From positions 1,100,949 through 1,164,948 of the forward strand of contig NZ_BHVZ01000001.1 in NCBI RefSeq assembly GCF_003865035.1: DNA of 64,000 bases, in the 5' to 3' direction. Origin of the DNA: Anaerotignum faecicola (GTDB lineage: Bacteria; Bacillota; Clostridia; Lachnospirales; Anaerotignaceae). The position numbers and the translations under genes are program-made. The stretch's first letter is position 1. Each line of letters begins with the position of its first letter. The notes beneath the pieces were generated by a model. It was not told the DNA's origin, made no database searches, and saw only the letters and a program-made list of their open reading frames with translations. This document shows, piece after piece, positions 40,366-46,754 of the stretch.

Positions 40366-41127
40366 TCATTCAGTCATTTGAAACAGCGCCAGCGCAACAG
40401 CAACCCCTGCGGCGATGGAGCAGGCAATGAGCAGAACCTCAACTACCTTGGAATTGCCGCTGATGAGGTTGCCCTCAAGCAAATCTCGCATTGCCTTGGA
40501 AAGCGCAAGCCCCGGCAGAAGCACCTTCATGGTACCGATAATCAGCTTATCCAGCTGGGTGGCAGGAAGGAGCGCATGCGCCATGCAGGCGGCAAGCCCC
40601 GTAACCAGACCGCCCATCAGGGGGGCGACAAAGAAGGGAATCTTCTTGCTCTCCAGATAGACCAGTGTACAGCCCATGAGAAGGGCAATGACGAAGGATA
40701 CCAGAAAATCCTGCACAGAGCCGCCGACCATAAAGGCGAAGCCTGCGCCGCTGATGGCATAGCCAAGCACACGGGTGCTGAATTTGAAGTTGGGTGCGTG
40801 ATGAATTTCTTGGCAGTGGTCTAAGGCTTCGGTGACGCTGATTTTGCCGGAGACGAAGGCGCGGGACATATCATTGACGGCGCAGATTTTTTCAAAATTC
40901 AAATCGCGGTTTTTGACGGCGCGCGCCATAGAGAGAGGACCCTTTTCCTCTCGTGGCAAGGTGACCATCAGAAGGGTACACATTGCCAGGGCTTCTATTT
41001 TTTCCTTGCCGGAAACGGAGAGAATCCGCTGCATGGTGTCCTGCACACGGAAGGTTTCCGCGCCTGAGGCAAGCATGATTTCGCCTGCATCAAGGGCAAG
41101 GTTAATCAGTTGGGTATCATAATCCAT
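40366..41127 (-). CDS. ThrE/YjjP large subunit, copy A
   Basis: 253 residues, first gene of the exporter operon. It shares with copy B the whole N-terminal layout (LINLALDAGEIMLASGAETF, VNDMSRAFVSGKIS) and the membrane motif KAMRDLLEGNLISGNSKVVE, with differences concentrated in the middle helices. The small-subunit ATG lies 14 bases after its stop. Two large subunits and one small subunit suggest heteromeric or alternative exporters. Confidence 0.9.
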   Translation of the reverse strand: MDYDTQLINLALDAGEIMLASGAETFRVQDTMQRILSVSGKEKIEALAMCTLLMVTLPREEKGPLSMARAVKNRDLNFEKICAVNDMSRAFVSGKISVTEALDHCQEIHHAPNFKFSTRVLGYAISGAGFAFMVGGSVQDFLVSFVIALLMGCTLVYLESKKIPFFVAPLMGGLVTGLAACMAHALLPATQLDKLIIGTMKVLLPGLALSKAMRDLLEGNLISGNSKVVEVLLIACSIAAGVAVALALFQMTE

Positions 41128-41149
41128 AACCGGGGTTTCCTTTCTAAAA

Positions 41150-41310
41150 AATTAAGTCAAAAACAGGTTTTTGACTTGTTGGACAGAAGAATAAACTGAC
41201 AAGTTCCGTCAGCATAAATGCTTAGAAACTTGCAGTTTTCCTCGAGTGGGCAAAGCCCGCTCTGCGGATTCCATTCGGGACACCGAAACGGTTTCCCGAA
41301 CCCTTCCGCT
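41150..41310 (-). repeat. Dispersed intergenic repeat, long copy
   Basis: On the minus strand, GGAAGGGTTCGGGAAACC, GTCCCGAA, then an insert of about 80 bases, then TTTATTCTTCTGTCCAAC and the perfect stem AAGTCAAAAAC/GTTTTTGACTT (41154-41177). The end blocks match the copy at 8926-8999 in order; the insert adds a GCGGGCTTTGCCC-type stem and a CAAGTTTC..GAACTTG pair. Confidence 0.65.
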
Positions 41311-41472
41311 TTTATGTTGGCAATTTATTGGCAATTTAAGTATGATTGCACCTTCTTTAGTGTAGTCGTTTTCCGAAAAAAGTAAAGTAAAATTATTTTA
41401 AGTTTTTTTGAAATTTTTGTGAAAAGCGACAGGTGCTTTCCCCGTAATTTCCCTAATTGAGAAAAGAAGTAT

Positions 41473-41500
41473 TTGCCATTTAAAAAAAATATGCTATAAT
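41473..41500 (+). promoter_or_regulatory. Promoter of the thiamine salvage operon
   Basis: -35 TTGCCA (41473-41478), 16-base spacer, -10 TATAAT (41495-41500). Confidence 0.8.
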
Positions 41501-41520
41501 CAAGGAAATAAAGCAAAAAG

Positions 41521-41600
41521 CTGGGGGTGCTGATGCAGCTGAGAGGATGAAATGCCAACCCTTTGAACTTGATGTGGTTAATACCAACGGAGGGAAGCGA
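41521..41600 (+). promoter_or_regulatory. TPP riboswitch (THI element)
   Basis: Conserved core in order: GGGGGTGCTGATGC, GCTGAGAGGATGA, ACCCTTTGAACTTGATGTGG, TTAATACCAACGGAGGGAAG. It binds thiamine pyrophosphate; the following terminator makes it an OFF switch for tenA-thiZXY. Confidence 0.96.
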
Positions 41601-41617
41601 AGCAACGAGGACAAACG

Positions 41618-41650
41618 AAGACCTTTTCCGATTGGGAGAGGTCTTTTCTA
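41618..41650 (+). terminator. Expression-platform terminator of the TPP riboswitch
   Basis: AAGACCT / AGGTCTT stem followed by TTTCTATT, between the aptamer and the tenA ribosome site. Confidence 0.8.
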
Positions 41651-41688
41651 TTGCAGAGCAAAGGAAAGGAAAAGAAAGGAAGAAGAAC

Positions 41689-42351
41689 ATGAGCTTGACA
41701 GACAGATTATATGCAGTGGCAAAGCCTATCTGGGAAGGGTATCTGGAGCAGCCCTTTGTAAAGGAGCTGGGCGAAGGGACACTGCGCGAGGACAGATTCC
41801 GTTTTTATATGGTGCAGGATTATCGTTATCTTTTGCAGTATGCGAAGGTATTTGCGATGGGCGTGGTGAAAACAGAGGACGAGGCACTGATGACACGCTT
41901 CTCCTATATGGTGCATGACACACTGGACGGGGAGATGAATATTCATAAGGCGTATATGTCCCGTCTGGGGATTACGGAGCAGGAGGTAGCAACCACAAAA
42001 TCCACACTGACGAACCAGTCCTACACCTCCTATATGCTGGATGAGGCATATAAGGGCGGCCCTCTGGAGATTCTGGTGGCGGTGCTTTCCTGCGCATGGA
42101 GCTATCAGATGATTGGGGAGCACCATCAGCATGTACCGGGGGCATTGGAGCATCCTTTGTACGGCGAATGGGTGCGCGGCTATTGCAGCAAGGAATACTG
42201 CGAAACCACACAGGAAATCATTGATCTGGTAAACGAGCTGGGGAAGGATATTTCTGCGGAAAGAGAAGCGCATCTGAAGGAGATTTTTGAAAACTGCAGC
42301 CGCTATGAGGCAATGTTCTGGGATATGGCTTATGAGGAAATCCCTGAATAA
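41689..42351 (+). CDS. tenA: Aminopyrimidine aminohydrolase / thiaminase II
   Basis: 220-residue cytosolic enzyme that hydrolyses 4-amino-5-aminomethyl-2-methylpyrimidine from degraded thiamine to hydroxymethylpyrimidine. Key residues visible: Asp44 in MVQDYRY, nucleophile Cys135 in VLSCAWSYQMIGEHH and Glu207 near the C-terminus. The start MSLTDRLYAVAKPIWEGYL follows GAAAGGAAGAA. First gene of a TPP-repressed salvage operon with a pyrimidine ABC importer. Confidence 0.94.
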   Translation: MSLTDRLYAVAKPIWEGYLEQPFVKELGEGTLREDRFRFYMVQDYRYLLQYAKVFAMGVVKTEDEALMTRFSYMVHDTLDGEMNIHKAYMSRLGITEQEVATTKSTLTNQSYTSYMLDEAYKGGPLEILVAVLSCAWSYQMIGEHHQHVPGALEHPLYGEWVRGYCSKEYCETTQEIIDLVNELGKDISAEREAHLKEIFENCSRYEAMFWDMAYEEIPE

Positions 42352-42398
42352 AAGGGCTCTGCAAGAGAAGCTTTGCAGACAGAAGGAATGGTGTACAG

Positions 42399-43154
42399 AT
42401 GATGTTGGAATTTAAAAATGTTTCCTTCCGCTATGCGGTGGACGAGTTCCCCATGATGGAGAACCTTTCCTTTTCCGTAGAGGCGGGGGATTTCGTTTCG
42501 ATCATCGGGGCGAGCGGCTGTGGCAAAAGCACGATTTTCCGTTTAATCAACGGATTGGAGCAGCTGCAGGAGGGCGAGATTTTGGTGAACGGGAGACCCA
42601 TCCGTGAGCAGAAGCAATACAGTGCCTTTATGCCGCAGAAGGATTTGCTTTTTCCATGGCGGACGATTGAGAAAAATATCTGTTTGCCGATGGAGCTGGC
42701 AGGTGTGCCTGCGGCGGAACAGGCGAAGCGCTGCAAGGAGGTTTTGGCACAGGTCGGACTTTCGGAATATATGAAAAAATACCCGAAGGATTTATCCGGC
42801 GGCATGAAGCAGAGGGTTTCCTTTGCGCGCACGCTGCTTTCGGGGGCGGATATGCTCCTGCTGGATGAGCCGTTTTCCGCACTGGACTACCTGACGAGGG
42901 TGGAAATGCAGGAATGGCTGTTGGAGCAATGGGAGCATTACCATAAGACGATTCTTTTTATCACGCATGACGTAGAGGAGGCGGTATTCCTGTCGAAGAA
43001 AATTTTTGTGATACAGGACAGACCGTTTTCTTCGATGGAGATGGTAGAGGTGCCCTTGCCTGCCCATCGGGACAGAAATGATTTGAAAAAGCCCGAAATC
43101 GTCGATTTGAAGGAACGACTGATTGGGAAGCTGAGAAGGAGTGTGCGCTTATGA
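42399..43154 (+). CDS. thiZ: ABC transporter ATPase for thiamine pyrimidine precursor
   Basis: 251 residues: Walker A GASGCGKST, Q-loop MPQKDLLFPWR, signature LSGGMKQR, Walker B MLLLDEPF, H-loop THDVEEA. This is the nitrate/taurine/HMP importer subfamily. It overlaps the permease start by ATGA. Assignment to thiamine pyrimidine import rests on the operon (TPP riboswitch, tenA, ThiY-like lipoprotein). Confidence 0.9.
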   Translation: MMLEFKNVSFRYAVDEFPMMENLSFSVEAGDFVSIIGASGCGKSTIFRLINGLEQLQEGEILVNGRPIREQKQYSAFMPQKDLLFPWRTIEKNICLPMELAGVPAAEQAKRCKEVLAQVGLSEYMKKYPKDLSGGMKQRVSFARTLLSGADMLLLDEPFSALDYLTRVEMQEWLLEQWEHYHKTILFITHDVEEAVFLSKKIFVIQDRPFSSMEMVEVPLPAHRDRNDLKKPEIVDLKERLIGKLRRSVRL

Positions 43155-43894
43155 AACGAAACATTTCTTCTTTGATACTGGTATTTATCCTCCTGCTTTT
43201 CTGGCAGGGGGCGGCAATGGGCATCAATGCGGCGTATATCCTGCCCTCGCCCACGCAGATTCTGGTGCGGCTGTGGGAGCTGAGAACGCCCCTGTTTTTG
43301 GTGCATTTGCCGGCAACGATGGGCGTTACCGCACTGGGACTTTGCATTTCCGTGGTGCTGGGGCTTTTGCTTGCGATTTCGATGGACTGGAATCCGAGAC
43401 TGGAAAAAACGCTTTACCCCGTTATCATTGCCTCCCAGACGATTCCCACAACGGCCCTTGCGCCGCTGTTTATCCTCTGGTTTGGCTATGGCATTTGGAG
43501 CAAGGTACTTGTGACAATTCTGATGACGTTTTTCCCGATTGCGATTACCGTTTTTGACGGTCTGAAAGGGACGAAGCGGGAAATGGAGGAGTTGCTTTTT
43601 ACCTACGGTGCAACAAAAAAGGATATTTTTTTAAAGCTGAAGCTGCCGACGGCTCTGCCGCATTTCTTTTCCGCAATTAAGATGTCCGTGCCGATGAGCG
43701 TGATCGGGGCGGCAATCGCGGAATGGCTTGGGGCGCAGAAGGGGCTTGGCTATTTCAGCAAACGAATGATGACACAGCTGGACGGTGCAGGGGTTTTTGC
43801 GCCTGTGGTATTGCTGTCCGTTGTGGCAATGGTGGCAGTTGGCATCATTACCCTGATAGAAAAGAAAATCATCACATGGAGAAAAGAGCTGTAA
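43151..43894 (+). CDS. thiX: ABC transporter permease for thiamine pyrimidine precursor
   Basis: 247 residues, six hydrophobic helices: AAYILPSPTQILVRLWELR at the start, the EAA-type cytosolic loop around EELLFTYGATKKDIFLKLKL with PTALPHFF, and WLGAQKGLGYF near the end. SsuC/TauC-like fold. Translationally coupled to the ATPase gene; the binding protein follows after 31 bases. Confidence 0.9.
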   Translation: MKRNISSLILVFILLLFWQGAAMGINAAYILPSPTQILVRLWELRTPLFLVHLPATMGVTALGLCISVVLGLLLAISMDWNPRLEKTLYPVIIASQTIPTTALAPLFILWFGYGIWSKVLVTILMTFFPIAITVFDGLKGTKREMEELLFTYGATKKDIFLKLKLPTALPHFFSAIKMSVPMSVIGAAIAEWLGAQKGLGYFSKRMMTQLDGAGVFAPVVLLSVVAMVAVGIITLIEKKIITWRKEL

Positions 43895-43925
43895 CGGCTC
43901 GCGGAACGAAGGGAGAAGGTAAGCT

Positions 43926-44936
43926 ATGAAAAAGAAACTGATGGCACTTGGCATGGCGGCGGTGCTGGCATTCGGTGCGGCAGGCTGCGGCGGCGGAACC
44001 GATGCAAAAACGGATGATACGGCTCTGGAGGATTTCAACATTGTTCTGGACTGGTATCCCAATGCGATTCATTCTTTCCTGTATGTAGCGCAGGAGAAGG
44101 GCTATTTTGCGGACGAAGGACTGAACCTGGTTATCAACTTCCCTGCCAACACAAATGACGGCATTTCCATGCCGGCGGCAGGCAAGGCGGATATCGGGAT
44201 TTACTATTTGCAGGACGCAATCCAGACGGCAGTAGAGGAGAATGTTCCGATTGTTTCTGTCGGTGCAGTGACACAAAGCTCTCTGAATGTTGTGATTTCC
44301 CTTGCAAAAAGCGGCATCAAGGGTGCGGAGGATCTGGCAGGCAAGAAAATCGGCTATAGCGGTACGGCTCTTTCTGAGGCACAGATTGCATCTATGCTGA
44401 AAAACGTAGGGCTGTCTGCGGATGACTGCCAGTTTGTAGATGTTGGCTTCGACCTTTTGACAGCAACCACAACCGGACAGGTGGATGCAACCACAGGCAA
44501 CATGGTAAACCACGAGGTACCGCAGTTGGAGGAGGAAGGCTTTGATATCAACTATTTCTACCCCACCGATTACGGCGTTCCCCAGAGCTATGAGCTGGTA
44601 TTTTTGGCAGGGAAGAATGCAGTGGATAAAAATCCTGAAAAAATCGAGAAATTCCTGCGTGCCTGCCGCAAGGGCTTTGACTTCATGAAGGAAAACCCTG
44701 AGGAAGCATTGCAGATTCTGCTTGACCACCAGAATGAGGAAAACTTCCCGCTTTCCAAAACAGTGGAAACAAAGAGCATGGAAATTCTGCTGCCTGTAAT
44801 GGAAACAGAGGATGCGAAGTTCCTGTCTCAGGATGTTTCCGTATGGCAGAATAATGCGGATTGGATGTATGAAAATGGGATTCTGAAGGAAAAGACGGAT
44901 GTTTCCTTCCTGGTAAAAAATTTATTGGATGAATAA
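43926..44936 (+). CDS. thiY: ThiY-like substrate-binding lipoprotein
   Basis: 336 residues. Signal peptide and lipobox AAGC (Cys20). The NMT1/THI5-like fold starts FNIVLDWYPNAIHSFLYVAQ, with GYFADEGLNLVINFPANTND and ADIGIYYLQDAI, the pattern seen in HMP or formyl-aminopyrimidine binding proteins. It delivers substrate to ThiX/ThiZ outside the membrane. It is last gene of the operon and is followed by a strong terminator. Confidence 0.9.
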   Translation: MKKKLMALGMAAVLAFGAAGCGGGTDAKTDDTALEDFNIVLDWYPNAIHSFLYVAQEKGYFADEGLNLVINFPANTNDGISMPAAGKADIGIYYLQDAIQTAVEENVPIVSVGAVTQSSLNVVISLAKSGIKGAEDLAGKKIGYSGTALSEAQIASMLKNVGLSADDCQFVDVGFDLLTATTTGQVDATTGNMVNHEVPQLEEEGFDINYFYPTDYGVPQSYELVFLAGKNAVDKNPEKIEKFLRACRKGFDFMKENPEEALQILLDHQNEENFPLSKTVETKSMEILLPVMETEDAKFLSQDVSVWQNNADWMYENGILKEKTDVSFLVKNLLDE

Positions 44937-44948
44937 ATAAAGGCAATC

Positions 44949-44983
44949 AAAAAGCCCCCTATCCTAGGATAGGGGGTTTTGTT
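44949..44983. terminator. Bidirectional terminator between thiY and ychF
   Basis: AAGCCCCCTATCCTAGGATA, GGGGG, TTTT: a near-perfect palindrome with T-runs on both strands. A CTGATTTCGACTTA motif follows at 44990-45003. Confidence 0.9.
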
Positions 44984-45018
44984 GTATGTCTGATTTCGAC
45001 TTAGGGCATCCATGCTCT

Positions 45019-46116
45019 TTATACATTGAAGCGGAACAGCACTACGTCGCCGTCCTTCATCACATATTCCTTGCCCTCGGAGCGGACTAAGCCCTGTTCC
45101 TTTGCGGCATTATAGGAGCCCAGACGCATGAGGTCATCATAATGCACAACCTCTGCACGGATGAAGCCGCGCTCAAAATCGGAGTGGATTTTGCCTGCCG
45201 CCTGCGGTGCCTTTGTGCCCTTGGTGATGGTCCACGCGCGGGATTCCTGCGGCCCTGCGGTCAGATAGCTGATTAAGCCCAGAAGCTTATAGCTTGCGGC
45301 AATCAGGCGATCCAGACCACTGGTTTCCACGCCCAGCTCGGCAAGGAATTCCTTTTTGTCCGCTTCGTCCAAATCGGAGATTTCCTCCTCGATTTTTGCG
45401 CACAGCACGAATACCTCGTTATGCTCTGCGGCGGCATATTCTCTGACTCTGCCGACAAATTCGTTGGATGCACCGTCATCCGCCAGATCCTCCTCTGTGA
45501 CATTTGCGGCATAAAGCACGGGCTTTGCGGTCAGAAGCGTCAGGGTCTGCACGAATTCATAATCTTCGGGGGCATCAAATTCCACGCTTCTTGCGGACTT
45601 GCCTGCCTCCAGCGCTTCCTTCAGCTTTAAGAGAATATCCAGTTCTCTTTGCAGGGATTTATCCTGCTTTGCCAGCTTGACGGTTTTGGAAATGCGGCGC
45701 TCCAGAATTTCGATATCGGAGAAAATCAACTCCAGATTGATGGTCTCAATATCACGGATGGGGTCGATAGAGCCGTCCACATGGACAACGTTTGTGTCCT
45801 CAAAGCAGCGGACAACATGACAGATGGCATCCACCTCGCGGATATGGCTGAGGAACTTATTGCCAAGGCCCTCGCCCTTGGATGCACCGCGTACCAGACC
45901 TGCGATATCGACAAATTCGATTACCGCGGGTGTTGTTTTTGCGGAATCGTACATTTCTGTCAGCCTTGCCAGACGCTCATCGGGGACGGGAACCACACCC
46001 ACGTTGGGGTCGATGGTGCAGAAGGGGTAATTGGCTGCCTCTGCCTTGCCCAGTGTCATAGAATTAAATAAGGTGCTTTTGCCCACGTTGGGCAGACCTA
46101 CGATACCTAATTTCAT
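45019..46116 (-). CDS. ychF: Ribosome-associated GTPase-like ATPase YchF
   Basis: 365 residues of the Obg-related family that prefers ATP. G1 GLPNVGKST, switch regions around [12 protein letters not shown]3 [17 protein letters not shown], an internal coiled segment ([20 protein letters not shown]), and the C-terminal TGS-like domain with [11 protein letters not shown]. The G4 position reads NVTEED and not NKxD, as in other YchF/OLA1 proteins. Single gene with its own promoter and a palindrome over the -10. Confidence 0.95.
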   Translation of the reverse strand: MKLGIVGLPNVGKSTLFNSMTLGKAEAANYPFCTIDPNVGVVPVPDERLARLTEMYDSAKTTPAVIEFVDIAGLVRGASKGEGLGNKFLSHIREVDAICHVVRCFEDTNVVHVDGSIDPIRDIETINLELIFSDIEILERRISKTVKLAKQDKSLQRELDILLKLKEALEAGKSARSVEFDAPEDYEFVQTLTLLTAKPVLYAANVTEEDLADDGASNEFVGRVREYAAAEHNEVFVLCAKIEEEISDLDEADKKEFLAELGVETSGLDRLIAASYKLLGLISYLTAGPQESRAWTITKGTKAPQAAGKIHSDFERGFIRAEVVHYDDLMRLGSYNAAKEQGLVRSEGKEYVMKDGDVVLFRFNV

Positions 46117-46168
46117 AGTTTTTTTCTTCCTTTCGGTTTTTCTGCATTTGAAAAGGAGGATAACCCTC

Positions 46169-46212
46169 CTATACTATCCTAATAGTATAGCGAAAAGGAA
46201 ACGGCTTGGCAA
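46169..46212 (-). promoter_or_regulatory. ychF promoter overlapped by a palindrome
   Basis: Minus strand -35 TTGCCA (46212-46207), 17-base spacer, -10 TATACT (46189-46184). The -10 is inside a perfect inverted repeat CTATACTAT / ATAGTATAG (46169-46190). A second hairpin AGGAGG/CCTCCT follows in the leader. Confidence 0.7.
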
Positions 46213-46221
46213 GGCGAAACC

Positions 46222-46422
46222 TCAGCATTTCCCGTCTTTTTTGTCTTTTCTGCTCTTTTTGCATTTTCTGCCCAGAACGGCGAAGGCGGACAGAAGGAGA
46301 AAGAAAAGACCTGCAAAGGCACCATAATTTCTCAGATCGTTCTTTGTGATGAAAACGCCGTTTGCCGGAGTTTCATGGATTGCTTTTGCCGGAACGCGCG
46401 TGTGGGTTCTTTTTTCCTGCAT
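46222..46422 (-). CDS. Small single-span membrane protein
   Basis: 66 residues: polar N-terminus (MQEKRTHTRVPAKAIHETPA, NGVFITKNDLRN), one helix (YGAFAGLFFLLLSAFAVLG) and a very basic tail (RKCKKSRKDKKDGKC). AAAGGAGGTC lies nine bases before the ATG at 46422, a strong site, so the gene is probably real. I know no family. It lies just upstream of the ychF promoter on the same strand and ends within ten bases of its -35. Confidence 0.7.
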   Translation of the reverse strand: MQEKRTHTRVPAKAIHETPANGVFITKNDLRNYGAFAGLFFLLLSAFAVLGRKCKKSRKDKKDGKC

Positions 46423-46565
46423 AAGAAAGACCTCCTTTATAAAAAATAAAGTTTTCTGTTTTTCTTTAGTATACACCTTTTTTGGAAAGATGGGATGAAA
46501 AATCCTGTTTTGATAAAAAAAGAATATAAAATGGGGGCGAAGGGAGAAGGAAGGCGTTAGGGAGG

Positions 46566-46645
46566 AAAAAGAGGGGCGCAGCGGCGGTTTTGCCTGAGAG
46601 ATTAAAGAAACCTTAAGACCTTGGGACTAGGCAGAGGGGCGCAGT
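46566..46645. other. Compact structured segment before the SLH gene
   Basis: Direct repeat GAGGGGCGCAG flanks a segment that can close as TTGCCT..AGGCAG with inner complementary CTTAAG. It lies upstream of the SLH promoter. It contains CTGAGAG and ACCTTAAGACCTTGG in the order of a TPP aptamer core, but the match is poor. The remainder of this 330-base gap is A/G rich. Confidence 0.3.
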
Positions 46646-46647
46646 TA

Positions 46648-46656
46648 TGATATAAT
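46648..46656 (+). promoter_or_regulatory. Extended -10 promoter of the SLH gene
   Basis: TGATATAAT (TG, one base, TATAAT) without a good -35; the leader is about 95 bases with a CGGCAGATATGCCTG stem. Confidence 0.6.
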
Positions 46657-46754
46657 TTATAGTAACATTTCGGCAGATATGCCTGATGGAACAGTAGAAA
46701 GAGGAATTTATAAGAACAATAAATAGAAAACGAAAATCAAAGGGGGTAAAAGTT

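Noticed and set aside
46595-46640. Second TPP riboswitch suggested by CTGAGAG and ACCTTAAGACCTTGG
   Set aside because: Conserved GGGGTGC and TTAATACCAGCGGAGGGA segments are absent.
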